This document shows positions 1 through 6,067 of a DNA stretch of 9,288 nt, piece after piece; positions within the stretch are counted from its first letter, which is position 1; each line of letters starts with the position of its first letter. The DNA is from Rubrimonas sp036770645 (lineage in GTDB: Bacteria; Pseudomonadota; Alphaproteobacteria; Rhodobacterales; Rhodobacteraceae): assembly GCA_036770645.1 (NCBI GenBank), contig DAIPIU010000085.1, forward strand, positions 1 through 9,288, read 5' to 3'. The notes below the pieces were generated by a model. That model searched no databases, had not been told where the DNA came from, and saw only the letters and a program-made list of their open reading frames with translations. The translations under genes were made by a program, and so were the position numbers.

Positions 1-236
1 TCGCCCTGTTCGGTCAGGATCAGCCCGCGCGCGTGGCGGTGGAACAGCGTGGCGCCGAGGCTGTCCTCGAGGCCGCGGATCTGGCGGCTGACCGCCGATT
101 GCGACAGGCGCAGGCTCTCCCCGGCATGCGTCAGGCTGCCGGCCTCGGCCACGGCGTGGAAGACGCGCAGCTTGTCCCAGTCCAATCCCGCGTCCTCCGC
201 ACTCCACAGCGCCCTTCGGCTCAGGCTATAGAGCAT
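1..236 (-). CDS. LysR-type transcriptional regulator, N-terminal part (cut by window edge)
   Basis: Reading the minus strand from the ATG at 236 gives 78 residues that run off the left edge. They contain a typical LysR winged helix-turn-helix: LDWDKLRVFHAVAEAGSLTHA, followed by the recognition-helix signature LSQSAVSRQIRGLE and the wing LGATLFHRHARGLILTEQGE (motifs given in part). The start at 236 is supported by a GGAGG ribosome-binding site (minus strand, 250-246) nine bases upstream. A TTG at 185, just before DWDK, is a possible alternative but has no comparable site. LysR proteins are DNA-binding activators or repressors with a C-terminal effector-binding domain, which lies outside the window, so the ligand and target cannot be named. 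The gene is divergent from the secreted protein at 268-1113, a position from which LysR regulators often control the neighbour and themselves. Family assignment is firm; function is unknown. Confidence 0.9.
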   Translation of the reverse strand, partial: MLYSLSRRALWSAEDAGLDWDKLRVFHAVAEAGSLTHAGESLRLSQSAVSRQIRGLEDSLGATLFHRHARGLILTEQG

Positions 237-245
237 GGGGCGCGG

Positions 246-260
246 CCTCCAAGGAACGGA
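246..260. promoter_or_regulatory. Back-to-back ribosome-binding sites in a 31-bp divergent gap
   Basis: CCTCC at 246-250 is the Shine-Dalgarno site (GGAGG) of the minus-strand LysR gene. It directly abuts AAGGAACGGA at 251-260, the site of the plus-strand gene starting at 268. The two start codons are only 31 bp apart, so both promoters must lie within or upstream of the opposite gene's coding start. TATAGA at 227-232 could be a -10 element for the plus gene, but no convincing -35 is seen in front of it. Confidence 0.6.
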
Positions 261-267
261 TATTCGC

Positions 268-1113
268 ATGACATGGCTTCGACGGGCGATCTGCACGCTG
301 GCGATGCTGGGCCTCGGGGCCGCGGCGGGGGCCGCCGATCTGGCCGGGCGCTACGCGGGGCTCGAGGATGCGCGGGGCATGGCGCTGGAGCTGCGGCGCC
401 AGGGCGACGGCTATGCCGGCACGCTGACGACGCCCGGCGACGGGCGGCAGGATTTCGCGGCGGCGGCGGCGGGCGAGGGCGCCGAGGCGCAGGTCTCGCT
501 GGGCGGCGCGACGGCCTATCTGCGCATCCTGCCCGAGCCGATGGGGGTGTCGGTGCTGGCGCTGCCGCTGGACGCGCGCGGGCTGCCGACCGCCGAGGGC
601 GGGCGGGCGCTGGCCTTCCTGCGCGAGGGCGTGCCGCTGCCCGCCCCGCCCGCGCGCTGGGTGCCGCCGCCCGCGGGGCCGGTGCGCGCCATGGACGCGG
701 CGGGCTTCGTCTCGAGCTACCCGTTCTGGCCGGCGCAGTCGGCCGTCCGGGGCTATGAGGCGCTGGAGCCGCGCTTCCGCTCGGTCATCAGGCTGTTTCC
801 GCTGCTGCAGGCCGATCTGCTGTGGAAGCTCTGCGCCAGCCCCGAGCGGTCGCCCGCCATCGCCGAGGCGCTGCGCGGCCAGGGCGCGACCTGCGCCGAC
901 GTCGCCGCCGCCATGGACCGCATCCAGCGCGCCGGGGCCTTCGCGCGCTTCAAGGCGGATGCGGAGGTCGAGCGGGACCTGGCGATGCAGACCATGCGCT
1001 GTTCGGACGACCTGCGCCGCAGCGACCCCGACTGCCGCCGCGCGGGGGCCGAGACGGCGCGGCGGGCGGTGTCGATGGACACGGCGGCCACCGCGCTCGC
1101 GCGCTATCGCTGA
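268..1113 (+). CDS. Secreted protein of unknown function with four C-terminal cysteines
   Basis: I do not recognise a named family. The 281-residue product begins with a Sec-type signal peptide: MTWLRR, a hydrophobic stretch from about 8 to 20, and a likely cut near AGA-AD at 21-24, so the mature protein should be periplasmic. There is no lipobox cysteine at the cut site. Residues about 25-125 look beta-rich and resemble a small-molecule-binding or lipocalin-like sheet only in general pattern. Residues about 130-140 form a proline-rich linker. The rest (141-281) is predicted helical, with cysteines at 189, 209, 245 and 256 that could form two disulfides after export. I chose the ATG at 268 over the in-frame ATG at 235 because only 268 has a purine-rich site (251-260) at a proper distance and puts the signal peptide at the N-terminus. 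The ATG at 235 also lies inside the LysR start region. It is divergent from the LysR gene, which may regulate it, and convergent with the DUF155 gene. Confidence 0.8.
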   Translation: MTWLRRAICTLAMLGLGAAAGAADLAGRYAGLEDARGMALELRRQGDGYAGTLTTPGDGRQDFAAAAAGEGAEAQVSLGGATAYLRILPEPMGVSVLALPLDARGLPTAEGGRALAFLREGVPLPAPPARWVPPPAGPVRAMDAAGFVSSYPFWPAQSAVRGYEALEPRFRSVIRLFPLLQADLLWKLCASPERSPAIAEALRGQGATCADVAAAMDRIQRAGAFARFKADAEVERDLAMQTMRCSDDLRRSDPDCRRAGAETARRAVSMDTAATALARYR

Positions 1114-1121
1114 GGCTCAGC
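1109..1121. repeat. 13-nt palindrome carrying both convergent stop codons
   Basis: GCTGAG-g-CTCAGC spans 1109-1121. The TGA of the plus gene (1111-1113) and the TGA of the minus gene (1119-1117) lie symmetrically in its two arms. It is too short and lacks a T-run, so a terminator role is not supported. Confidence 0.5.
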
Positions 1122-1881
1122 CCGCGAACAGGTCGTAGAGGGTCGTCGCGGCCTCGAGCGTGATCAGGATCAGCACGGCGAGTTCGAGCGCCAGCGAGCG
1201 GCGGGTCTCGATCAGCGACACGAGGGTCTGGCTGGTGTCGCCGATCACGCCCAGCTTGCGCTCGAGCGCCGCGGCGCGCCCGGCAAGCTCGTATTCCTCG
1301 GCCAGCCGCAGGTGCAGGCGCGCCAGTTCCGGGTGGTCCCACAGCGTGTCCGGCGCGTCCTCGATGCGCACCCGCGCCCAGGAGCGGCTGCGCGCCGCCA
1401 GCGCGTCGCCGACCGCGCGCAGCGGGCGGCGCACCCCGAAGCCGAGGCGCCCGTCGCGCGCCAGCCGGGCGATCACCGGGTCCATGGCGTCGAGCGTGCG
1501 GCCGAGCCTGTCCTCCTCGTGGGTCAGGGCCGCGCTTTTCGCCAGCGCGTCGGCGACCACCGCGAGCCGGTCGGCGTCGAGCGCGCGCAGCGCCACGACG
1601 CCGGTCGAGGCCACGCCGTCCTCGGCGGCGCCGGTCTCGACCGTCGCCTCCTCGACCGCCGGCGCGGCGTGCGGGCCGACGAGGCCGGGGGCGAGCGCCG
1701 CGCGCAGCCGGGCCTCGGCCTGCGGGCCGGCGCCGACGGTCACGAGCGCGCCCCAGCGGAAGGCGAAGGCCGCCGTGCAGTCGGGCGCATGCAGCGGGGT
1801 GGGATCGACGAGGCCCGAGCCCTCCTGCGCGAGCGGGCGCGGGTCGAGCCGGTCGGCGATCAGGATGGCGCGGGCGCGCAC
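1117..1881 (-). CDS. RMD1/YagE (DUF155) family protein, C-terminal membrane anchor
   Basis: The 254-residue product matches the layout of the RMD1/SIF2/DUF155 family. The N-terminus (ARAILIADRLD, 3-13) is followed by an alpha/beta half with FRWGALVTVG at 41-50. Then comes the family's SxxLxxEE-like segment SAALTHEEDRLG at 116-127, and the conserved core with IEDAPDTLWDHPELARLH at 173-190. The late helix LERKLGVIGD (206-215) leads into a hydrophobic span at about 230-252. Yeast Rmd1 and human RMND1 (a mitochondrial protein needed for mitochondrial translation) belong to this family, but the bacterial role is not established. The start is a GTG at 1881; no ATG exists between it and the preceding in-frame stop, which overlaps the HxlR stop at 1927-1929. 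Its location 45 bp downstream of the HxlR gene on the same strand suggests one transcript. It is probably bound to the inner membrane with the bulk in the cytoplasm. Confidence 0.82.
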   Translation of the reverse strand: MRARAILIADRLDPRPLAQEGSGLVDPTPLHAPDCTAAFAFRWGALVTVGAGPQAEARLRAALAPGLVGPHAAPAVEEATVETGAAEDGVASTGVVALRALDADRLAVVADALAKSAALTHEEDRLGRTLDAMDPVIARLARDGRLGFGVRRPLRAVGDALAARSRSWARVRIEDAPDTLWDHPELARLHLRLAEEYELAGRAAALERKLGVIGDTSQTLVSLIETRRSLALELAVLILITLEAATTLYDLFAG

Positions 1882-1926
1882 CGCGACGCGGGAGGGGAGG
1901 GCGCGGGGCGGCCCGGGGTCGGCCGC

Positions 1927-2256
1927 TCAGGCTTCGACGGGGACGCTTTCCCAGCGCGAGCCCCAGCGGCGGATCTCGGAGAGCGGCGCGCGCAGCTCCT
2001 CGCCCTTGGCGGTGACGCGGTATTCGAGCCGCCGCGCCCCGTCGCGCACCGGGCGCTTCTCGAGGATGCCCAGCGACACCAGCCGGCGCAGCCGGTTCGA
2101 GAGAATGTTGCGCGCCACGCCGAGCTGGCGCTGGTAGTCGTCGAACCGGCTGACCCCCTCGTAGGAGGTCCACAGGATCATCAGCATCCAGGCGTCGCCG
2201 ATCTGCTCGACGGCCCCCGCGATGGGGCAGAGGCGGGCTTCGATGGGTTTGCGCAC
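1927..2256 (-). CDS. HxlR-type winged-helix transcriptional regulator
   Basis: Starting from GTG at 2256 the product has 109 residues, the normal size for the HxlR family (MarR-like winged helix). Landmarks are the family's N-terminal LCPI (Cys10-Pro11), IGDAWMLMILW (19-29), the helix-turn-helix GVARNILSNRLRRLVSLGIL (46-65) and the wing segment RLEYRVTAKGEEL (77-89). The GTG is preferred because a GGGGAC purine site (minus strand, 2270-2264) sits about eight bases upstream and because the protein then starts at the family's usual position, MRKPIE. An in-frame ATG at 2349 would add 31 residues unlike the family. Cys10 is the position used for redox or electrophile sensing in some members, such as YodB and HypR, so a thiol-responsive role is possible but inferred. 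It leads the DUF155 gene and is divergent from the SQR gene, so it may control either. Family call firm, target unknown. Confidence 0.9.
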   Translation of the reverse strand: MRKPIEARLCPIAGAVEQIGDAWMLMILWTSYEGVSRFDDYQRQLGVARNILSNRLRRLVSLGILEKRPVRDGARRLEYRVTAKGEELRAPLSEIRRWGSRWESVPVEA

Positions 2257-2360
2257 GTGTATTGTCCCCGCACTGTGTCGGTCACCTGCATGCCAGTTTC
2301 GACGCCATCGCGCGACGCTGCTTTGGTCGGTGGCAAAACAGGTATGCATCGTGCGGAATT

Positions 2361-2376
2361 GTTGCGCGCCCGCAAC
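2361..2376. repeat. Perfect inverted repeat GTTGCG-cgcc-CGCAAC
   Basis: Six-base arms at 2361-2366 and 2371-2376 are separated by 4 bases. The repeat lies about 105 bp upstream of the HxlR start and about 150 bp upstream of the SQR promoter candidate. It could be a dimeric regulator's operator. No T-run follows on either strand, so it is not a good terminator. Confidence 0.45.
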
Positions 2377-2518
2377 GCAGGGCTGGCGGCGATCGCGGCG
2401 ACGGGCAGGGCACGGGCGCGACGGCGCGCCACGCCCCCGCCGACCGGCCCCTTGCGGCCGCCGGCGCGTCGGGTTTCGGCCGGGCTGCGCGGCCGTCGCC
2501 GCGGCGATTCGGGGCGGT

Positions 2519-2552
2519 GTCGCATTGCGACCTTCTGATGACTCGATTTAAC
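2519..2552 (+). promoter_or_regulatory. Candidate SQR promoter overlapped by a palindrome
   Basis: TTGCGA (2525-2530) could be a -35, with TTTAAC (2547-2552, spacer 16) or TAACGG (2549-2554, spacer 18) as the -10, in the one A+T-rich patch before the SQR gene. The inverted repeat GTCGC-att-GCGAC (2519-2531) covers the -35, where a repressor could bind. Matches to consensus are only moderate. The ATTC-N8-GAAT box described for the persulfide-sensing repressors SqrR/BigR was not seen. Confidence 0.35.
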
Positions 2553-2624
2553 GGAAAATCTGTGTGAATGAGTGGCGCGATCCGGCAGGCCCCCCAAAGG
2601 CCGGCAAACCGGGAGGAACCGCCC

Positions 2625-3986
2625 ATGCTGATCCCGCACGACATCGCATCCGGCGCCGATCTTCTGCGCGCCCTCGGCCTGCGCGGCCCGAGCCGCCGCG
2701 ACCTGCTGCGCGGGGCCGGGGCCGCGGCGCTGCTGCTCGGCGCCGCGCCCGCGGCGCGCGCCGCCGCGCCGGTGCGCAGCGCGGCCCGCATCGTCATCGC
2801 CGGGGCCGGGGCCGCGGGCCTCACGGCCGCGGCCCACCTGGCCCGCCGGCTCGACGGCGCGGCCATCACCCTGATCGACGCGCGCAGCCGCCACTATTAC
2901 CAGCCCGGCTTCACGCTGGTGGCGGCGGGGCTCGAGAGCTCGGAATACGCCGTGTCCTCGACCGCCGAATGGGTCCCGCGGGGCGTGTCCTGGATCGAGG
3001 AGAGCGTCGCGGAGTTCGACCCCGAGGCGCGCCGCGTGGTCACCGACCGCGGGCGCGGCGTCGACTACGACTACCTGATCCTCGCCACCGGCCTGAAGCT
3101 GGACTTCGACGCGGTCGAGGGCTTCGAGCGCCGCCTGATCGGCCGCGACGGCATCGGCGCGGTCTATGCCGGGCCGGAGGAGGCCGGGGCGACCGCGCTC
3201 GAGATGCTGCGTTTCGCCGAGACGGGCGGCGTCGCCCTGTTCGGCCGCCCCGCGACCGAGATGAAATGCGCCGGCGCGCCGCTGAAATACGCGCTGATGG
3301 TCGACGACATCATGCGCACCCGCGGCACCCGCGGCCGCGCCGAGTTCGTCTATGCCGCGCATGCGAAATCGCTGTTCAGCGTGCCCATCGTGGCCGAGAA
3401 GGTGCGCATGCTGTTCGGCGAGCGCGGCATCGCGGTGCGGCCCGAGCATGTGCTGACCGCCATCGACCCCGGCCGCAAGGTCGCGACCTACCGCACGCCG
3501 GAGGGCACGGCCGAGATCGGCTATGACTTCACCAACGTCATCCCGCCGATGCGCGCCCCCGACGCGGTGCGGAACAGCCCGCTGGCCTGGCGCGACGGCC
3601 CCTGGGCCTTCGACGGCTGGGCCGAGGTCGGCAGGCACGACCTGCGCCACGCCCGCTATCCGGAGGTCTTCGCGGTGGGCGACGTGGCGGGCGTGCCGAA
3701 GGGCAAGACCGCGGCCAGCGTGAAGTGGCAGGTGCCGGTCGCCGTCGACCATCTGGTGGCCGACATCGAGGGCCGCGTCTCCGATGCCCGCTATGACGGC
3801 TACACCTCCTGCCCGCTGATCACCCGGATCGGCCGGGCGATGCTGGTCGAGTTCGACTATGACGACAACCTCACCCCCTCCTTCCCCGGCGTGGTCGCGC
3901 CGCTGGAGGAGCTGTGGATCTCGTGGCTGATGAAGAAGGTGGCGCTCAAGCCCACCTACTACGCCATGATCCGCGGCCAGGCCTGA
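2625..3986 (+). CDS. sqr: Tat-exported sulfide:quinone oxidoreductase, type II-like
   Basis: The product (453 residues) is a disulfide-reductase-fold flavoprotein of the SQR family, which oxidises sulfide and passes electrons to membrane quinone. Residues 23-46 form a twin-arginine signal: SRRDLLRGAG, then an Ala/Leu core and a cut near ARA-AAP, so the enzyme should be folded with FAD and then exported. The FAD-binding GAGAAG is at 60-65, followed by the HYYQPGFTLV segment. The two cysteines expected for the catalytic trisulfide/disulfide pair are Cys215 (KCAGAP) and Cys396 (YTSCPL). Both contexts resemble the type II enzymes that include human SQOR. A GDVAGVPKGKTAASV segment supplies the second FAD contact, and the C-terminus WISWLMKKVALKPTYYAMI resembles the amphipathic membrane/quinone end. 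The start at 2625 has an excellent GGGAGGA site seven bases upstream; the in-frame ATG at 2568 has none and would bury the Tat signal. A small membrane protein follows after 15 bp. Flavocytochrome-type or other persulfide flavoproteins are alternatives, but the cysteine contexts favour SQR. Confidence 0.85.
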   Translation: MLIPHDIASGADLLRALGLRGPSRRDLLRGAGAAALLLGAAPAARAAAPVRSAARIVIAGAGAAGLTAAAHLARRLDGAAITLIDARSRHYYQPGFTLVAAGLESSEYAVSSTAEWVPRGVSWIEESVAEFDPEARRVVTDRGRGVDYDYLILATGLKLDFDAVEGFERRLIGRDGIGAVYAGPEEAGATALEMLRFAETGGVALFGRPATEMKCAGAPLKYALMVDDIMRTRGTRGRAEFVYAAHAKSLFSVPIVAEKVRMLFGERGIAVRPEHVLTAIDPGRKVATYRTPEGTAEIGYDFTNVIPPMRAPDAVRNSPLAWRDGPWAFDGWAEVGRHDLRHARYPEVFAVGDVAGVPKGKTAASVKWQVPVAVDHLVADIEGRVSDARYDGYTSCPLITRIGRAMLVEFDYDDNLTPSFPGVVAPLEELWISWLMKKVALKPTYYAMIRGQA

Positions 3987-4001
3987 CAGGGAGCGCGCGC
4001 C

Positions 4002-4382
4002 ATGCAGCAACTGACCCTCGAGACGATGGTCGCGGTGTTCCAGGAGATGTTCGGCATCGCCTGGTGGTGGGCCATCGTGGCGGCCGCGGCCGTCGGCCTG
4101 ATCGCCTTCCTCGCGGTGCTGGTCCGCGACGGCGGGCTGCGCGCCGCGCGCTTCGTGCGCGCCGAGCTGCTCGCGCCCGTCGGCGGGGCGGCGGCCGTGG
4201 CCTTCGTGGTCTGGTTCACGAAATCGGGCCTGAACGACATCGGCGGCCCCATCGACGCGATCGTGCTGGGCGGGGTGTTCCTCGCCGGCGCGGCCGGGGC
4301 GGTGATGGTGGCCTATGTGCTGATGGGGCTGATCGGCCCCGCGCAGCGCCGCGAGCCGGCGCGGACGCCCCGCGCCGCCTGA
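4002..4382 (+). CDS. Small membrane protein linked to the SQR gene (DUF5368-like)
   Basis: A 126-residue, strongly hydrophobic protein with about three membrane spans: 18-41 (starts GIAWWWAIVAAAA), 56-74 (LLAPVGGAAAVAFVVWF) and 84-112 (IDAIVLGGVFLAGAAGA...). An Arg-rich tail at 113-126 suggests a cytoplasmic C-terminus by the positive-inside rule. AGGGAG (3988-3993) lies eight bases before the ATG, and the SQR stop is 15 bp upstream, so the two genes should be cotranscribed. The pattern and setting recall the DUF5368 family of small proteobacterial membrane proteins, but this assignment is from memory and not verified. Function is unknown. A membrane dock or quinone-side partner for the exported SQR is a reasonable guess from context only. 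It has no cysteines or histidines placed like a cytochrome subunit. Confidence 0.75.
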   Translation: MQQLTLETMVAVFQEMFGIAWWWAIVAAAAVGLIAFLAVLVRDGGLRAARFVRAELLAPVGGAAAVAFVVWFTKSGLNDIGGPIDAIVLGGVFLAGAAGAVMVAYVLMGLIGPAQRREPARTPRAA

Positions 4383-4488
4383 GCCGGCGCCGCCCGGCCA
4401 TCGCGGGCGCGCGGCGTCGGCGGGTCGCCCGCTTGCGGCCCCGCGCCGCCCGGGCGAAAGCTGCCGCGGGCGGAGGCGGGGGCGCGGC
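4383..4488. other. Short gap after the SQR unit, weak hairpin only
   Basis: The 106-bp spacer is extremely GC-rich. It holds a small stem GCGGG-tcg-CCCGC (4420-4432) with no T-run, which is not a convincing terminator. Read-through into the flavoprotein gene is possible. A GGAGG at 4472-4476 serves the next start. Confidence 0.35.
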
Positions 4489-5772
4489 ATGGACGGCAGG
4501 GACGGGGCGCGCCCCTTCGCGCTGGTGGTCGGCGGCGGGCCCGCCGGCCTGATGGCGGCCGAGCGGCTGGCGCTGGGCGGCGCGGCGGTCGAGGTGGTCG
4601 ACGCCATGCCCAGCCTCGGGCGCAAGCTGCTGATGGCCGGGCGCGGCGGGCTGAACCTGACCCATGCCGAGCCGTCCGAGGCGTTCCGCGCCCGCTACGG
4701 CCCGGCCCGCGCCGCGCTGGAGCCGGCGCTGCGGGCCTTCGACGCCGCGGCGCTGCGGGACTGGTGCGCGGGCCTCGGCATCGAGACCTTCACCGGCAGC
4801 AGCGGCCGGGTGTTCCCCCGCGCCATGAAGGCCTCGCCGCTGCTGCGGGGCTGGCTGGCGCGGCTGGAGGGCGCGGGCGTGCGCCTGACGCCGCGCACCC
4901 GCTGGACCGGCTGGCGCGACGGGGCGGTGGCGCTGGAGGGGCCGGACGGACCCCGCCTGCTGCGCCCCGGGGCGCTGGTGCTGGCCTGCGGCGGCGCGAG
5001 CTGGCCGCGGCTGGGCTCGGACGGCGCGTGGGTCGGGCCGGTCGCGGCGCTGGCCCCGGAGGCCGCGCTGGTCGCCCCGCTGGTCCCCGCCAATTGCGGC
5101 TTCCGCGTCGCCTGGTCGCCGGGCTTCGCCGCGCGCTTCGCCGGCGCGCCCCTGAAGGGCGCGGCCTTCCTGTTCGGCGGGCGCGCGCTGAAGGGCGAGG
5201 CGACAATCACCGCGACCGGCATCGAGGGCGGCGCGATCTACGTGCTGTCGGCCGCGCTGCGCGACGCGCTGGCCGGCGGCCCGGCCGTGCTGACCGTGGA
5301 CCTGAAGCCCGATGTCGCGGCGGCGACGCTGGCCGCGCGGCTGTCGGCGATGCGGCCGGGCCTGTCGGCGGCGAACCGGCTGCGGCGGCTGGGGCTGTCG
5401 CCGGCCGCCGCGGGGCTGCTGCGCGAGGCGGGGCCGCCGCCCGCCGCGCCCGAGGCGCTGGCCGCGCGCATCAAGGCGGTGCCGCTGCGCCCGACCGCGA
5501 CCGCGGGGCTGGCGCGCGCCATCTCGACGGCGGGGGGGCTGCGGCTCGACGCGATCGACCCGGCCTTCATGCTGCGCGCCGCGCCCGGCGTGTTCGCCTG
5601 CGGCGAGATGCTGGACTGGGAGGCCCCGACGGGCGGATACCTGCTCCAGGCCTGCCTCTCCACGGGGCGGGCGGCCGGGGCGGGGGCGCTCGCCTGGCTG
5701 GCCGGAAGGGGGGGCGCGGATGCCGGTCTGGATGATCGTGGACACGAAGATCGCCGATCCGGCGGCCTATGA
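4489..5772 (+). CDS. HI0933-like NAD(P)/FAD-dependent oxidoreductase (TIGR03862 type)
   Basis: The 427-residue product begins with a Rossmann FAD site, VVGGGPAG at 13-20, with an acidic strand end at EVVDAM. It then carries the family signature GRKLLMAGRGGLNLTHAE (44-61), a VFPRAMKA segment near residue 110, and the C-terminal FACGEMLDWEAPTGGYLLQ (about 369-387) with ACLSTGRAAG. These match the HI0933/BaiN-type flavoproteins, and the GEMLDWEAPTGGY form is typical of the TIGR03862 (PP_4765) branch. The physiological substrate of this branch is unknown. No signal peptide or membrane span is seen, so it is cytoplasmic. The ATG at 4489 has GGAGG about 12 bases upstream and places the FAD motif at the usual distance from the start. 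The last 17 or so residues (Arg/Asp/Gly-rich) lie beyond the conserved end and overlap the next gene by 53 nt, so they are probably dispensable tail. It could form an operon with the DUF1330 gene. Confidence 0.88.
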   Translation: MDGRDGARPFALVVGGGPAGLMAAERLALGGAAVEVVDAMPSLGRKLLMAGRGGLNLTHAEPSEAFRARYGPARAALEPALRAFDAAALRDWCAGLGIETFTGSSGRVFPRAMKASPLLRGWLARLEGAGVRLTPRTRWTGWRDGAVALEGPDGPRLLRPGALVLACGGASWPRLGSDGAWVGPVAALAPEAALVAPLVPANCGFRVAWSPGFAARFAGAPLKGAAFLFGGRALKGEATITATGIEGGAIYVLSAALRDALAGGPAVLTVDLKPDVAAATLAARLSAMRPGLSAANRLRRLGLSPAAAGLLREAGPPPAAPEALAARIKAVPLRPTATAGLARAISTAGGLRLDAIDPAFMLRAAPGVFACGEMLDWEAPTGGYLLQACLSTGRAAGAGALAWLAGRGGADAGLDDRGHEDRRSGGL

Positions 5773-6010
5773 GGACTACAAGGCCCGGGCGCGGCCCATC
5801 GTCGAGCGCTTCGGCGGGGTCTACCGCGCCCGGGGCGGGGCGCTGACGGTGGTGGAGGACGGGTTGTGGACGCCCTCGCGCCTCGTCATCATCGAGTTCC
5901 CGGACATGGCCGCCGCGCGGGGCTTCGTCGACAGCCCCGACTACGCGCCGGTGAAGGCGCTGCGCCACGCGGCGGCCGACTGCACGATGGCGCTCGTCGA
6001 AGGGATGTGA
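5720..6010 (+). CDS. DUF1330 family protein
   Basis: The 96-residue product has the DUF1330 pattern (dimeric alpha/beta-barrel, ferredoxin-like fold). It has an N-terminal strand MPVWMIVDTKIADP followed by AAYEDYKARARPI (15-27), then FGGVYRARGGALTVVED (31-47), RLVIIEFPDM (54-63) and FVDSPDYAPVKALR (69-82). Length matches the family (about 95 residues). The start at 5720 has a G-rich site (GGAAGG and following, 5704-5714) and overlaps the flavoprotein gene by 53 nt in the +1 frame; an ATG at 5732 is a weaker alternative. Translational coupling to the flavoprotein is plausible. The biochemical role of the family is not established; monooxygenase-like relatives share the fold but no catalytic site can be argued here. 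Confidence 0.88.
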   Translation: MPVWMIVDTKIADPAAYEDYKARARPIVERFGGVYRARGGALTVVEDGLWTPSRLVIIEFPDMAAARGFVDSPDYAPVKALRHAAADCTMALVEGM

Positions 6011-6026
6011 GGCGGGGCGCCGTCCC

Positions 6027-6055
6027 TTGACCGCCGCGGGCCGGGGTCCTATGCA
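6027..6055 (+). promoter_or_regulatory. Sigma-70-like promoter for tRNA-Trp and secE
   Basis: TTGACC (6027-6032), a 17-base spacer and TATGCA (6050-6055) form a near-consensus housekeeping promoter. Transcription would begin about 6062, just ahead of the mature tRNA 5' end at 6068. It is the best promoter in the window. It lies in the 57-bp gap after the DUF1330 gene, separating that unit from the translation block. Confidence 0.8.
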
Positions 6056-6067
6056 CGCTCGCGCGCT

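Larger units (their letters stand above)
2257..2624. promoter_or_regulatory. 368-bp divergent intergenic region between HxlR and SQR genes
   Basis: No convincing gene is seen here: the open frames are extensions or shadows without ribosome-binding sites. The outer parts are noticeably less GC-rich than the centre (about 2380-2515), as expected for promoters. It holds two clear inverted repeats (2361-2376 and 2519-2531), a candidate plus-strand promoter overlapping the second, and the strong SQR ribosome-binding site GGGAGGA (2611-2617). I did not find a convincing -35/-10 pair for the HxlR direction. Confidence 0.6.

Noticed and set aside
950..2173. A 407-codon minus-strand open frame and large plus-strand frames over the DUF155 gene
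   Set aside because: The DUF155 frame at 1117-1881 matches a known family; the others are low-complexity frames crossing gene boundaries.
2257..2349. Upstream ATG extension of the HxlR gene (ATG at 2349)
   Set aside because: The 31 extra residues do not resemble the family, and the GTG at 2256 has a well-placed ribosome-binding site.
2568..2624. Upstream ATG for the SQR gene at 2568
   Set aside because: No ribosome-binding site, and it would place 19 residues ahead of a natural Tat N-terminus; 2625 has GGGAGGA.
2257..2624. SqrR/BigR-type operator (ATTC-N8-GAAT) for the SQR gene
   Set aside because: Looked for and not found in the divergent region.
2181..4625. An 814-codon minus-strand open frame
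   Set aside because: It lies opposite the SQR, membrane-protein and flavoprotein genes, is rich in Arg, Ala, Gly and His with no domain, and has no ribosome-binding site.
4216..5745. A 509-codon minus-strand open frame
   Set aside because: Antisense shadow of the flavoprotein gene with low-complexity composition.
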